Below are positions 24,233 to 33,694 of a stretch of DNA of 41,418 nt, piece after piece. Both the position numbers and the translations under genes were made by a program. The notes beneath the pieces were generated by a model. That model worked only from the letters and a program-made list of their open reading frames with translations. It had not been told where the DNA came from and did not search any database. Numbering within the stretch: position 1 is the stretch's first letter; each line of letters opens with the position of its first letter. The DNA is from Sphingobacteriales bacterium. GTDB taxonomy: Bacteria > Bacteroidota > Bacteroidia > Chitinophagales > CAIOSU01. The stretch is taken from the NCBI GenBank assembly GCA_027486795.1, contig JAIXOI010000054.1, positions 1 to 41,418 on the forward strand. Direction: 5' to 3'.

Positions 24233-26035
24233 ATGGAGCAATATGTGGTATCGGCGCGGAAATACCGCCCGAGGAAGTTTGAGGAAGTAGTAGGGCAGGA
24301 GGGTGTAACCAACACACTCAAAAATGCCATACGCAGTGGGCATTTGGCTCATGCGCTACTATTTTGTGGCCCGCGCGGTGTGGGCAAAACTACCTGTGCC
24401 CGTATTCTTGCCCAAATGATAAACTCTACCCAAGAGGTAGATAACTTCGACCCGAAAAGCGAAAAGGCCCTTGACGAGAGCTTTAACGTATATGAGCTAG
24501 ATGCGGCATCCAACAACTCCGTTGACGATATACGCACGCTTGTTGACCAAGTGCGCATACCGCCACAAGGCGCTAAATACAAAGTGTATATCATTGATGA
24601 GGTGCACATGCTCTCTACGGCTGCTTTCAACGCGTTCCTAAAAACGCTGGAAGAGCCGCCCGGTTATGCCATCTTTATATTGGCAACTACCGAGAAGCAT
24701 AAGATTATCCCTACCATTCTTTCGCGTTGCCAGATTTACGATTTCAATCGCATCACCATTGACGATACGGTGAAGCATTTGGAAGGCATTTGCCAAACCG
24801 AAAACATCACGGCCGACCCTAATTCCCTGCACATTATTGCTCAGAAAGCCGATGGCGCCCTGCGCGATGCACTTTCATTATTTGATAGGTTGGTGGATTA
24901 TAGCACCCGCCAACTGACGTATGATAGTGTGCTGGTTAATTTGAACATACTTGATTACGATTACTATTTCCGCATAACCGACCAATTGCTTACACAAGAC
25001 CTAACAGGCCTGATGTTGAGCTTTGATGAAATTATAAGGAAAGGTTTTGAAGGAGATATGTTCATCGGCGGATTGGCCGATCATTTCCGTAACCTTATGG
25101 TAGCCCGCGACCCTGAAACGATTAAAGTGCTTGAGGTAAGCGGTATTTTGAAAGACCGCTACCACCAGCAAGGCATTTTGATACCGATGGGCTTTTTGCT
25201 TAATGCCCTGAATTTGGCCGCACAATGCGAGGTGAGTTTTAAAACCAGCCGAAACAAGCGCCTGCATGTAGAGCTGGCGATAATGAAGATGTGCTACTTG
25301 CCAACCGCAATGCAACTTGCCTCAAACGGCGAGGCCACAAAAAAAAACTCTAGTACTGAGCAAGTAGCGCCTCAACCCGCTGCGCAAAAGCTTGCTAACC
25401 AGCCACAAACAATAGCTGCTAATGCTCCCGTTGCAGCTCCTGAGGCGGTTAATCCTGTTTCGGCACCAGAAACCAAGCAACCATCAACAGAGGCAACCAA
25501 ACCGGTCTCAACATCAACACCAACACAAGCCAGGCAAATGCCTACCAGCGGTGGCATGGGCGTAGGTGGCGGTATCACCGGTTTTAGTTTATCATCAGCC
25601 AAACAAAACAAACCCGAAGCCCTTAAGAAGGAAGAAGAGGATGAGAGCATTCCGTTAGAAGTAATTGATGAAACCAAACTGGCGGCGGCTTGGGCTGCTT
25701 TCAAAGCAAAATTGGGCAGCGATAATAAGTTGAGCATGCAAAGTTTGTTGGAGCGCAGTGGATACAGGCTGCAAGAGGGTAAGGTAAAAGTGGTGCTGGG
25801 CAATACCGTAGAGCGCGACTTATTTGAGGGTGAGCGCATGGCCTTCCGCGATTTTATAATGGCCCATATGACCGTGCAGCGATTAGTGGTCGAAGTAGAG
25901 GTAGACAGAAGCCTTGCCGAAGCCAACGCCCCGCGCAAGGCTTTTAGTAGTAAAGAAAAACTGGCCCTCATGGCGGAAAAGAATCCCGCTATTTTGAAAT
26001 TAAAAGATAACTTAGACTTGAAATTCGACCTGTAA
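24233..26035 (+). CDS. dnaX: DNA polymerase III subunit gamma/tau
   Basis: A 600-residue clamp-loader ATPase, read from the ATG at 24233 (a TTG nine bases earlier is open but unneeded). Walker A is GPRGVGKTT, Walker B is VYIIDEVHML, then the sensor pattern EEPPGYAIFILATTEKHKI and the arginine-finger ILSRCQ. After the collar, a Pro/Ala/Thr-rich linker (about 373-440) leads to the tau-specific domain (LAAAWAAFKAKLG, LERSGYRL). The zinc module between Walker A and LDAASNNS normally has four cysteines; here that stretch has none. At codons 369-372 there is an A9 run suited to slippage, with a stop in the shifted frame. The M16 gene follows 11 bases later. Confidence 0.95.
   Translation: MEQYVVSARKYRPRKFEEVVGQEGVTNTLKNAIRSGHLAHALLFCGPRGVGKTTCARILAQMINSTQEVDNFDPKSEKALDESFNVYELDAASNNSVDDIRTLVDQVRIPPQGAKYKVYIIDEVHMLSTAAFNAFLKTLEEPPGYAIFILATTEKHKIIPTILSRCQIYDFNRITIDDTVKHLEGICQTENITADPNSLHIIAQKADGALRDALSLFDRLVDYSTRQLTYDSVLVNLNILDYDYYFRITDQLLTQDLTGLMLSFDEIIRKGFEGDMFIGGLADHFRNLMVARDPETIKVLEVSGILKDRYHQQGILIPMGFLLNALNLAAQCEVSFKTSRNKRLHVELAIMKMCYLPTAMQLASNGEATKKNSSTEQVAPQPAAQKLANQPQTIAANAPVAAPEAVNPVSAPETKQPSTEATKPVSTSTPTQARQMPTSGGMGVGGGITGFSLSSAKQNKPEALKKEEEDESIPLEVIDETKLAAAWAAFKAKLGSDNKLSMQSLLERSGYRLQEGKVKVVLGNTVERDLFEGERMAFRDFIMAHMTVQRLVVEVEVDRSLAEANAPRKAFSSKEKLALMAEKNPAILKLKDNLDLKFDL
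25339..25353 (+). promoter_or_regulatory. A9 slippage site at the gamma/tau boundary of dnaX
   Basis: Nine A residues (25339-25347) span ACA AAA AAA AAC (Thr369-Asn372). A -1 shift reads AAA CTC TAG and stops at 25351-25353, giving a protein of about 373 residues that ends right after the clamp-loader core. A +1 shift also stops after a few codons. Thermus thermophilus dnaX makes gamma by transcriptional slippage at such an A9 tract. Here this is inferred from position and sequence. Confidence 0.6.
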
Positions 26036-26046
26036 TACTACCCAAT

Positions 26047-28980
26047 ATGAAACCCAATGCGCTCCGTTTATTGTTGTTATTGTTGTTACCTGCTTTGTTT
26101 GCCATTGGTTGTGGCGACAAGGAAACAACCGCTGTTGAATCGAAATACAAATACGAATCGGTGCCCAACGACCCATTGGATGCCCGCATTTATACTTTAG
26201 ACAATGGTTTGAAAGTATACCTTACCGTAAATGCCAAAGAACCTAGGGTGCAAACCTACATAGCCGTTCGCGCCGGTTCAAAATCAGACCCGAAAGAAAC
26301 TACCGGTTTGGCGCACTACCTAGAGCACATGGTGTTTAAGGGTACGCACAAAATGGGAACCATCGATTGGGAAGCAGAGAAAGTGGTACTAGACCAAATA
26401 AGTGCTTTATATGAGCAGCACCGCCAAACTGCCGACCCAGAGCAGAAAAAAGCCCTTTACCACCAAATTGATAGCCTGTCGCATGAGGCTTCTAAATTTG
26501 CCGTGCCAAACGAATACGATAAAATGATTTCATCGTTGGGTGCTATCGGAACCAACGCTTACACTTGGGTTGAGCAAACCGTTTACGTAAACGATATACC
26601 TAGCAACGAGTTGGAAAAATGGATGATGGTAGAGTCGGAGCGTTTCCAAACGTTGGTGTTGCGCTTGTTCCATACCGAGTTAGAGACGGTTTACGAAGAG
26701 TTTAACCGTAGTGAGGATAGCGATACCCGCAAATCGTGGCAGGAAATGCACAAAGGGTTGTTCCCGAACCACCCTTATGGTACACAAACCACCATTGGCG
26801 AAGGCGAGCACCTGAAGAACCCGAGCATGGTGAACATACACAACTACTTTGATAAGTACTATGTGCCCAACAATATGGCTATTTGCCTTTCTGGCGATTT
26901 AGACCCTGACAAAACTATTGCCATGATTGACCAGTACTTTGGCAAATGGCAAAAGAAAGATGTTGAGCCTTTCTCGTTTACCAAAGATGAGCCATTGGCC
27001 AAATCTACAGAAGTAACAGTAACGGGTGTGCAGCCGGAGCACGTGCGCGTGGGTTACCGATTGGATGGTGCCGGCACTAAAGATGCCATCATGGGCAAAC
27101 TGTTGGGCGAAGTGTTGAGCAATGGACAGGCGGGCTTAATTGACTTAAACCTTAACCAAAAGCAAACCGTATTGGATGCTTCGGCAGGAATTGTGGAAAT
27201 GGTGGATTACAGCGCGTTTACCTTGTATGGTCAGCCCCGCGAAGGGCAGAGTTTGCAGCAAGTAAAAGATTCGTTGGTAGCGCAAATTGAATTGGTAAAA
27301 CAAGGGCAGTTTGATGATTGGTTGATTGATGCATGCATCAAAAACTTAAAGCTGAACCGTATGCGCGAACTGGAAAGCAACAGCAGCCGCGCCGATTACT
27401 TTGTAGATGCCTTTATCCGTGGAGCCAATTGGAGCGACTATATTTTTGAGTTGGACGAAATGTCGAAAATAAAAAAGCAGGATTTGGTAGATTGGACCAA
27501 AGCCAAGTTTGGCAATAACTATGTAGCCGTGTATAAAAACTTCGGCGAAGACCCTAACCGCCACAAGGTTGAGAAGCCGGTAATTACCCCAGTGGTTATG
27601 AACCGCGATACGGCATCTGCGTTTTATAACCACTTTGACACCATAGCTTCAGATAGGTTAGCAGCCCAGTTTTTGGAATATGATAAGCTAATAACTGAAA
27701 CAACGCCTGGCAATGGTATACCGGTGAGCTACATAGCCAACGATGTGAATGGCCTTTTTAGCCTGTACTATATTTTTGATATGGGTACTGATAACGACCA
27801 GAAATTGGGTTTGGCTATTGAGTATTTGCCCTACTTAGGTACCGATAAGTTTACTGCACAAGACCTACAAAAGGAGTTTTTTAAACTTGGTTTGAGTTTT
27901 GATGTATTTACGAGCCGAGATAGGGTGTATGTTACCTTGAGTGGCTTGGATGAGTCGTTTACTGACGGCGTTAAACTGTTTGAGCACATTTTGTCATCGG
28001 TGCAGCCCGACGATAAGGCCCTTGCCGACCAAATTGATGGTGAATTGAAAAAGCGCTCGGATAACAAAAAGAACAAAGGAGCAATATTGAACGGGGGCAT
28101 GGTAAATTATGCCAAGTATGGTTCCATTTCGCCATTCACCCGCAATTTGAGCACCGCCGATTTGAAACAACTGAAAGGCATTGAGTTAACCGAAAAGTTG
28201 AAAGGACTAATTGGTTTCAAGCACCGCATGTTTTACTACGGTACCCAAAAGCCAGCTACGGTAGTAGAGGTACTAAAGCAATATCATAAATCGCCTGCTA
28301 CTTTGGCCGACTATCCAAAACCGATTGTTTACCCCGAACTGGAGATAAACAAAAACCAGGTTTACTTTGTAAATTATGACATGAAGCAGGCCGAGCTTTA
28401 TTTGATTACCAAAGGTCCTAAGTTTGATAAAACCTTAATGCCGTTTACCAATATTTTCAATGAGTACTTCGGTTCAGGTTTGTCGTCAATCGTTTTTCAA
28501 GAAATACGCGAGGCTAAGGCTTTGGCTTACTCAGCTTATTCCTATGTAAGTGTGCCGCGCTTGAATACCGAGTCGCATTACATTGCCGCATACATTGGTA
28601 CGCAAGCCGATAAATTGGGAGATGCAACCGGTGCTATGATGTTATTGATGAACGATATGCCGCAAGTGGATGCCCAGTTTAAAGGCGCCAAAGATGCCGC
28701 ATTGAAAAAGATTGAGAGCACGCGCACAACAGGCGCTAACATCTATTGGAGCCGTGAAGGTGCCCGCAACCGTGGGGTTGAATATGACCTAAACAAAGAA
28801 ATTTATGATGCCATACGCAACATGGATGTGGCAGCACTGAAAAACTTTTTTGATGCCAACATAAAGGGTAAAAACTATACTTTCTTAGTTTTGGGTAACA
28901 AAAAGGACATCGACTTTAACGTGCTCAAGCAATTGGGCCCAGTTAAGGAGTTGAAATTGGAAGAGATTTTTGGATACTAA
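26047..28980 (+). CDS. M16 family metallopeptidase lipoprotein
   Basis: A 977-residue insulinase-type zinc protease with two M16 halves. The N-terminus is a lipoprotein signal (LLLLLLPALFAIGCG with the lipobox cysteine at residue 22), so it is membrane-anchored in the periplasm or on the surface. The zinc motif is the inverted HxxEH form, GLAHYLEHMVFKG with H90, E93 and H94; ETVYEEFNRSED supplies the distal glutamate. Later segments (WxxYFGSGLSSIVFQEIREAKALAYSAYS) form the second, substrate-binding half with the R/Y pair usual in these proteases. It probably degrades peptides. It starts 11 bases after dnaX and may share its transcript. Confidence 0.93.
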   Translation: MKPNALRLLLLLLLPALFAIGCGDKETTAVESKYKYESVPNDPLDARIYTLDNGLKVYLTVNAKEPRVQTYIAVRAGSKSDPKETTGLAHYLEHMVFKGTHKMGTIDWEAEKVVLDQISALYEQHRQTADPEQKKALYHQIDSLSHEASKFAVPNEYDKMISSLGAIGTNAYTWVEQTVYVNDIPSNELEKWMMVESERFQTLVLRLFHTELETVYEEFNRSEDSDTRKSWQEMHKGLFPNHPYGTQTTIGEGEHLKNPSMVNIHNYFDKYYVPNNMAICLSGDLDPDKTIAMIDQYFGKWQKKDVEPFSFTKDEPLAKSTEVTVTGVQPEHVRVGYRLDGAGTKDAIMGKLLGEVLSNGQAGLIDLNLNQKQTVLDASAGIVEMVDYSAFTLYGQPREGQSLQQVKDSLVAQIELVKQGQFDDWLIDACIKNLKLNRMRELESNSSRADYFVDAFIRGANWSDYIFELDEMSKIKKQDLVDWTKAKFGNNYVAVYKNFGEDPNRHKVEKPVITPVVMNRDTASAFYNHFDTIASDRLAAQFLEYDKLITETTPGNGIPVSYIANDVNGLFSLYYIFDMGTDNDQKLGLAIEYLPYLGTDKFTAQDLQKEFFKLGLSFDVFTSRDRVYVTLSGLDESFTDGVKLFEHILSSVQPDDKALADQIDGELKKRSDNKKNKGAILNGGMVNYAKYGSISPFTRNLSTADLKQLKGIELTEKLKGLIGFKHRMFYYGTQKPATVVEVLKQYHKSPATLADYPKPIVYPELEINKNQVYFVNYDMKQAELYLITKGPKFDKTLMPFTNIFNEYFGSGLSSIVFQEIREAKALAYSAYSYVSVPRLNTESHYIAAYIGTQADKLGDATGAMMLLMNDMPQVDAQFKGAKDAALKKIESTRTTGANIYWSREGARNRGVEYDLNKEIYDAIRNMDVAALKNFFDANIKGKNYTFLVLGNKKDIDFNVLKQLGPVKELKLEEIFGY

Positions 28981-29119
28981 ACAATTTACGAGGTACGATT
29001 TACGAATTACGATTGTGGTTTGGAATCTGTGCCAAAAGCATTTTGTGATTTTTTAAATAATTCAATCGTACCTCGTACGTCGTAAATCGTACTTAATATT
29101 AGATACTAAAAACTAGACT
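28981..29119. repeat. Inverted TTACGA/TCGTAA word arrays (M16/E2 spacer)
   Basis: TTTACGAGGTACGATTTACG with AATTACGATT (28985-29015) is followed after about 48 bases by CAATCGTACCTCGTACGTCG with TAAATCGTACTTA (29064-29095). The arms are near reverse complements, so a long hairpin can form on the transcript. Confidence 0.7.
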
Positions 29120-30376
29120 ATGGCTGAAGTGATTCGAATGCCGCGCATGAGCGATACGATGGAAGAAGGGGTGATAGTGGCTTGGCACAAAAAGGTGGGC
29201 GACAATGTAAAGTCGGGCGATCTATTGGCCGAAGTGGAAACCGATAAAGCGACCATGGAGCTAGAAAGCTACCAAGAAGGTGTGCTATTGTACATTGGCG
29301 TTGAAGCTGGCGCGGCAGTGCAGGTAAATGGTATTTTGGCTATCGTGGGTAAAAAAGGCGAAGACTACAAACCATTGTTAGGCTCGGAAAAGGGTAACGA
29401 TGCCAAGGAGGCTAAGGAGGAGGCTAAACCAGCGGCACAGCAAGAAGATAAGCCTCAAGAAGAAGCGAAACCTGAGCCAATAGCACCAGAGCCAGTGGCC
29501 GATGATAGCCGCTTGAAAATATCGCCTTTGGCCCGCAAAATAGCCGAGGATAAAGGGATAAGCGTAAGCGATCTAAAAGGTAGTGGCGATGATGGACGTA
29601 TTGTGAAACGTGATGTGGAACAATACCAACCAGCCGCCAAAAAAGCCGAACCCGCGCAGCAATCGGTGCAACTGCCTGCTGTGGTAGGAGTGGAAAGTTA
29701 TGATGAGGTAACGGTATCGCAAATGCGCAAAACCATAGCCAAGCGCTTGGGCGAAAGCAAATTCAGTGCCCCCCACTTTTACCTTACTATGGAGATAAAC
29801 ATGGATAAGGCCACCGCTGCCCGCGAAGGGTTGAATGCTTTCTCACCAGTAAAGATTTCGTTTAACGATTTAGTATTGAAAGCCGCTGCTGCTGCTTTGC
29901 GTCGCCACCCGAAAGTAAACAGCTCTTGGTTGGGCGATAAAATACGTTACAACCACCACATCCATATTGGTGTAGCCGTGGCCGTTGAGGAAGGATTGTT
30001 GGTGCCAGTTATCCGTTTTGCCGATAACAAAGGTCTATCTCACATTGCTGCCGAAGTAAGGGAACTTGCTGGCAAAGCAAAAGACAAAAAACTACAACCC
30101 TCCGAAATGCAGGGCAATACCTTCACCATCTCCAATTTGGGTATGTTTGGTATTGAGGAGTTTACAGCCATTATCAATCCACCCGATGCCTGTATATTGG
30201 CCGTTGGCGGTATCAATAAGCGCTTGGTAATGGACGATGATGGTGAGCTGCGCAATGAGCTTATTATGAAAGTTACCCTATCTTGCGATCACCGTGTAGT
30301 GGATGGTGCCACAGGTGCTCAGTTCCTTCAAACCTTCAAGTCGTTGTTGGAAGACCCAGTGAAGATGCTTGTTTAA
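29120..30376 (+). CDS. Dihydrolipoamide acetyltransferase (2-oxoacid dehydrogenase E2)
   Basis: A 418-residue E2 with one lipoyl domain (about 1-77, lipoyl lysine K43 in VETDKATMEL), an acidic/Ala-Pro-Glu linker, an E3-binding domain (KISPLARKIAEDKGI to VKRDVE, about 130-170) and the catalytic domain from about 190. The acyltransfer site is His391-x3-Asp395 in SCDHRVVDG. It is the core of a 2-oxoacid dehydrogenase complex, most simply pyruvate dehydrogenase (the E2 in Bacteroidota reads much like this), but branched-chain or oxoglutarate use cannot be excluded. E1 and E3 genes are not in the window. Confidence 0.92.
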   Translation: MAEVIRMPRMSDTMEEGVIVAWHKKVGDNVKSGDLLAEVETDKATMELESYQEGVLLYIGVEAGAAVQVNGILAIVGKKGEDYKPLLGSEKGNDAKEAKEEAKPAAQQEDKPQEEAKPEPIAPEPVADDSRLKISPLARKIAEDKGISVSDLKGSGDDGRIVKRDVEQYQPAAKKAEPAQQSVQLPAVVGVESYDEVTVSQMRKTIAKRLGESKFSAPHFYLTMEINMDKATAAREGLNAFSPVKISFNDLVLKAAAAALRRHPKVNSSWLGDKIRYNHHIHIGVAVAVEEGLLVPVIRFADNKGLSHIAAEVRELAGKAKDKKLQPSEMQGNTFTISNLGMFGIEEFTAIINPPDACILAVGGINKRLVMDDDGELRNELIMKVTLSCDHRVVDGATGAQFLQTFKSLLEDPVKMLV

Positions 30377-30466
30377 TTTGAAAATTTGAAAATGTGCGAA
30401 TTTGAAAATGACTTTTTTAATGTCTTTTCATTTCCAAATTATCAAATTACCTCATTTTCAAATTGA
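30377..30466. repeat. Inverted AATTTGAAAA word arrays (E2/MPE spacer)
   Basis: AATTTGAAAATTTGAAAATG and TGCGAATTTGAAAATGAC are followed by CATTTCCAAATTATCAAATT and ACCTCATTTTCAAATTGACC, the inverse. The array sits between convergent genes and may also terminate both transcripts. Confidence 0.65.
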
Positions 30467-30467
30467 C

Positions 30468-31706
30468 CTATTCTTTCACCAACGTCATTACCGTAATCTC
30501 GGGTAATATACCTATTCGGCCCGGGAAGCCCAGGTAACCAAAGCCACGGTTTACGTAAATGTATTGTTTGCCTTTTTGGTACAAGCCAGCCCATTGCTTG
30601 TAAATATACTGTGCTGGGCTCCAGCGTACTTTGCCCCATTCAATACCAAACTGTGCACCATGCGTGTGGCCAGCAAAAGTGATGTCGATGTCTTCAAAGT
30701 CGCGTATTTTGGCATCCCAGAAAGTGGGGTCGTGAGATAGTAATAGTTTTACGGGCGCCTCGCAGCCTTTGTAGGCTTTGTCTAGGTCGCCATAAGTATG
30801 GAAACTCTTGGTGCCGCTGCAATTCTGCACACCAATAAGCGCTATTCGTTGTCCATCTTTTTCAAGGTAAACGTGCTCATCCCAAAGCAAGCGCCAACCC
30901 ATATCTCCATGTGCCTTTTTAAGGTTTTCAATGTTCTGCAGTTTAGCTTCTTTCGAATCCCAACCTACATAGTCGCCATAATCATGGTTGCCAAATACCG
31001 AGTATTTGCCCATTTTGGCATTCATTTGCCCAAAAACCGATACATAGGGCAATACCTCTTCGGTAATATTGTTTACTAGGTCGCCGGTAAAGAAAAGCAA
31101 ATCGGCATTTTCTTTATTTACCATATCCACGGCAAGTTTCAACGGGTTAGCCGAAGGGAAACTACCAGCATGTATATCCGATAGTTGAACAATTTTCAAC
31201 CCATTAAATGCATCGGGCAGGTTGGGCAAGGTAATTTTTATGCGGTGAATCGTATAATCGTGTGCGCCTTTAAATATACCCCACATGCCAGCTATCAGTG
31301 GCACGGTAGCGACCACAATACCTGTTTGGCTTAAAAATTTAGCCCTGCTTATATTGGTAGGCCCACCATCTGCAGGAGCAGAAACCATAGAAGCTATCCA
31401 TCGGATAAACCGCTGGAAATCGTCAATAATCAAGAATACGATGATAAACAACTTGCCCAAAAAAGCGAGAGCAATTATACTGAAAACGATTGACCGTAAA
31501 CCGTTGGGCCAATCTCTTACTGAGTATATAAAGTTGGATAGAATAGTGGCTACGGTAATGAACGTAAAACTCCAGAAAATGATGTAGCCAATGCGCTTGG
31601 CATTATCCGAACTATCACGCAGAGAAGTTTTTACCGCCTGAAAGGCGTACAAATCGGCAGCCAAAAGCAGAACGGTAACTATAAGAAATATCAATTCTTT
31701 TCTCAT
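30468..31706 (-). CDS. Membrane-bound metallophosphoesterase
   Basis: A 412-residue protein with about four hydrophobic N-terminal segments (about 5-150) followed by a calcineurin-like phosphoesterase domain: VQLSDIHAGSF, LLFFTGDLVNN, VFGNHDYGDY, LLLSHDPTF and FAGHTHGAQFG are the five metal-binding motifs. Such proteins act at the inner-membrane face on phospholipid or nucleotide phosphoesters. Related YkuE/YpbG-type members are seen widely. Substrate unknown. Convergent with the E2 gene across a repeat spacer, and divergent from the M1 aminopeptidase gene. Confidence 0.9.
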   Translation of the reverse strand: MRKELIFLIVTVLLLAADLYAFQAVKTSLRDSSDNAKRIGYIIFWSFTFITVATILSNFIYSVRDWPNGLRSIVFSIIALAFLGKLFIIVFLIIDDFQRFIRWIASMVSAPADGGPTNISRAKFLSQTGIVVATVPLIAGMWGIFKGAHDYTIHRIKITLPNLPDAFNGLKIVQLSDIHAGSFPSANPLKLAVDMVNKENADLLFFTGDLVNNITEEVLPYVSVFGQMNAKMGKYSVFGNHDYGDYVGWDSKEAKLQNIENLKKAHGDMGWRLLWDEHVYLEKDGQRIALIGVQNCSGTKSFHTYGDLDKAYKGCEAPVKLLLSHDPTFWDAKIRDFEDIDITFAGHTHGAQFGIEWGKVRWSPAQYIYKQWAGLYQKGKQYIYVNRGFGYLGFPGRIGILPEITVMTLVKE

Positions 31707-31817
31707 GGACGAATAACCCTGTCTGGTATAAAAATGTTCGGTGTGGTGTAAAACTATCGTATTTTTGTTGCACCAACTGAAAAATTGGATGAACCCGAAT
31801 ACAAACCTGACGAACGG

Positions 31818-33461
31818 ATGAGAAAAATATTGTTGAGCTTCATTTTAATGGTAGCTGCTATTTTCAGCTATGCACAGACTTTTACCAAAGGCGATACCCT
31901 ACGTGGTATGCTTACCCCGCTGCGCACTTGCTACGATGTGCAATATTACGACCTTGATGTAAAGGTCGATATTGCTAATAAGTACCTATCTGGCTCCACA
32001 TTGTTCAAGTTCAAGGCTACGCAAAGTTTCAGTCGTTTGCAGTTCGATTTGTTTGAAAATATGCAGGTTGATGCTGTGGTTTACCATGGCGATACCTTAC
32101 CTTTTACCCGCGAGTTCAATGCTGTTTTCGTTGATTTCAAATCACCGATAACCAGCGGCGCTATGGATAGCTTTAAGGTTTGTTACCAAGGCACGCCAAT
32201 CGCCGCCAAATTGCCACCATGGGATGGTGGCCTGGTGTGGCGTACCGATAAAAACGGCGACCCGTTTGTGGGCGTAGCTTGCGAAGGGATAGGTGCCAGC
32301 CTTTGGTGGCCCAATAAAGACCACCTGAGCGACGAGCCCGATAGTATGATGATTCGTGTTACGGTGCCAAAGGGTTTAACGGATGTTTCCAACGGGCGAT
32401 TGCGCCAAACGGTTGAGGTAGATTCGGCTTGGACCCGCTTTGATTGGTTTGTGGCAAACCCCATCAACAACTACAATGTAACAGTGAACATTGCCAAATA
32501 CGCGCACTTTCACGACATACATCTCAATACTACTGGCGACACGCTGGATTTGGATTATTACGTGTTGCCCTACAACTTGGAGAAGGCCAAGCTGCACTTT
32601 GTACAAGCCAAACCCATGATGAAATGCTTTGAGCAATATATGGGCAACTACCCGTTTTACGAAGATGGCTTTAAGCTAGTAGAAACGCCTTACTTGGGCA
32701 TGGAGCACCAAGGGGCTATAGCGTATGGCAATAATTACAAATCGGGATATAATGGCGCCGATTATTCCCGCATTGGCCTAAAGTTCGATTATATCATCAT
32801 CCACGAAACTGGCCACGAATGGTGGGGCAATAACGTTAGCATGAAAGATATAGCCGATATGTGGATTCATGAGGGCTTTTGTACTTATTCAGAAGCCATT
32901 TATGTGGAGTGCATGTTTGGCTATGATACCGCCATGGCTTACGTAAATGCCAAGAAACCAAGCATCGATAACGAGGAGCCCATCATTGGCATATACAACG
33001 TGAACCACGAAGGAGCCGGCGATATGTACAACAAGGGTATGCTGATGCTGAATACCCTGCGTAGCGTGGTAAACGACGACAAACTTTGGTGGGACATTAT
33101 ACGCGGTATTCAGCAAGAGTTTGGCAAAAAGACCACCACTACCGAAGAAATTGTTGTCTATATAAACCAGCGCACCAACCAAGACTTAACCTACTTTTTC
33201 GATCAGTACTTGCGCTATCGAAACATACCTGAGTTTGAGTACCAGCTTACCAAGAAAAAGAAGAAACTGACCCTACGCTACCGTTGGGTGGCCGATGTTA
33301 AAGACTTCCGCATGCCGATAAAAGTATTGGTAGCCCCCAGTAAATACGAGTTTATTAACCCCACCACCGAGTGGCAAGAAACCATACTCAATTACAAGAA
33401 AACGGCCGACTTTAGTGTAGCCGAGAATTTATTTTATGTAAGGGTTGTAGAGGTGCAGTAA
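31818..33461 (+). CDS. M1 family aminopeptidase
   Basis: A 547-residue gluzincin. A signal peptide (MRKILLSFILMVAAIFSYAQ) at the chosen ATG makes it periplasmic or secreted; a TTG 33 bases earlier is open but would spoil the signal. The catalytic motif is H329-ETG-H333 with E352 19 residues later (HEXXH-x18-E), in IIIHETGHEWWGNN and IHEGFCTY. The exopeptidase loop GMEHQGAIAY replaces the usual GAMEN. Residues 20-190 are the beta-sandwich N-domain. It removes N-terminal amino acids from peptides. It lacks the long C-terminal ARM domain, as in short M1 enzymes. Confidence 0.93.
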   Translation: MRKILLSFILMVAAIFSYAQTFTKGDTLRGMLTPLRTCYDVQYYDLDVKVDIANKYLSGSTLFKFKATQSFSRLQFDLFENMQVDAVVYHGDTLPFTREFNAVFVDFKSPITSGAMDSFKVCYQGTPIAAKLPPWDGGLVWRTDKNGDPFVGVACEGIGASLWWPNKDHLSDEPDSMMIRVTVPKGLTDVSNGRLRQTVEVDSAWTRFDWFVANPINNYNVTVNIAKYAHFHDIHLNTTGDTLDLDYYVLPYNLEKAKLHFVQAKPMMKCFEQYMGNYPFYEDGFKLVETPYLGMEHQGAIAYGNNYKSGYNGADYSRIGLKFDYIIIHETGHEWWGNNVSMKDIADMWIHEGFCTYSEAIYVECMFGYDTAMAYVNAKKPSIDNEEPIIGIYNVNHEGAGDMYNKGMLMLNTLRSVVNDDKLWWDIIRGIQQEFGKKTTTTEEIVVYINQRTNQDLTYFFDQYLRYRNIPEFEYQLTKKKKKLTLRYRWVADVKDFRMPIKVLVAPSKYEFINPTTEWQETILNYKKTADFSVAENLFYVRVVEVQ

Positions 33462-33569
33462 TTATGCCTTTATGCGCATTGCGTATCATTTCCATTGCGG
33501 TTACTAGCTAAGGGAACTCCTAATATTTACGAATAAGGAAAGGGTAAAAGCACAAAAGACACATTTTTC

Positions 33570-33606
33570 ATGGGCAACCTCGTTACATACGAGGCTGCCC
33601 ATTTTT
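33570..33606 (+). terminator. Intrinsic terminator after the M1 gene
   Basis: Stem ATGGGCA-A-CCTCGT with ACGAGG-C-TGCCCAT around a TACAT loop, followed by TTTTTATTG on the plus strand, about 110 bases past the M1 stop. Confidence 0.8.
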
Positions 33607-33694
33607 ATTGCCATAAGCGTCGGAAACGAAAAACTTTTTGATAGAACATACGTAAAAGAACGTAGCCAACTCCAACTCTAAAAAGAATCTTAAA

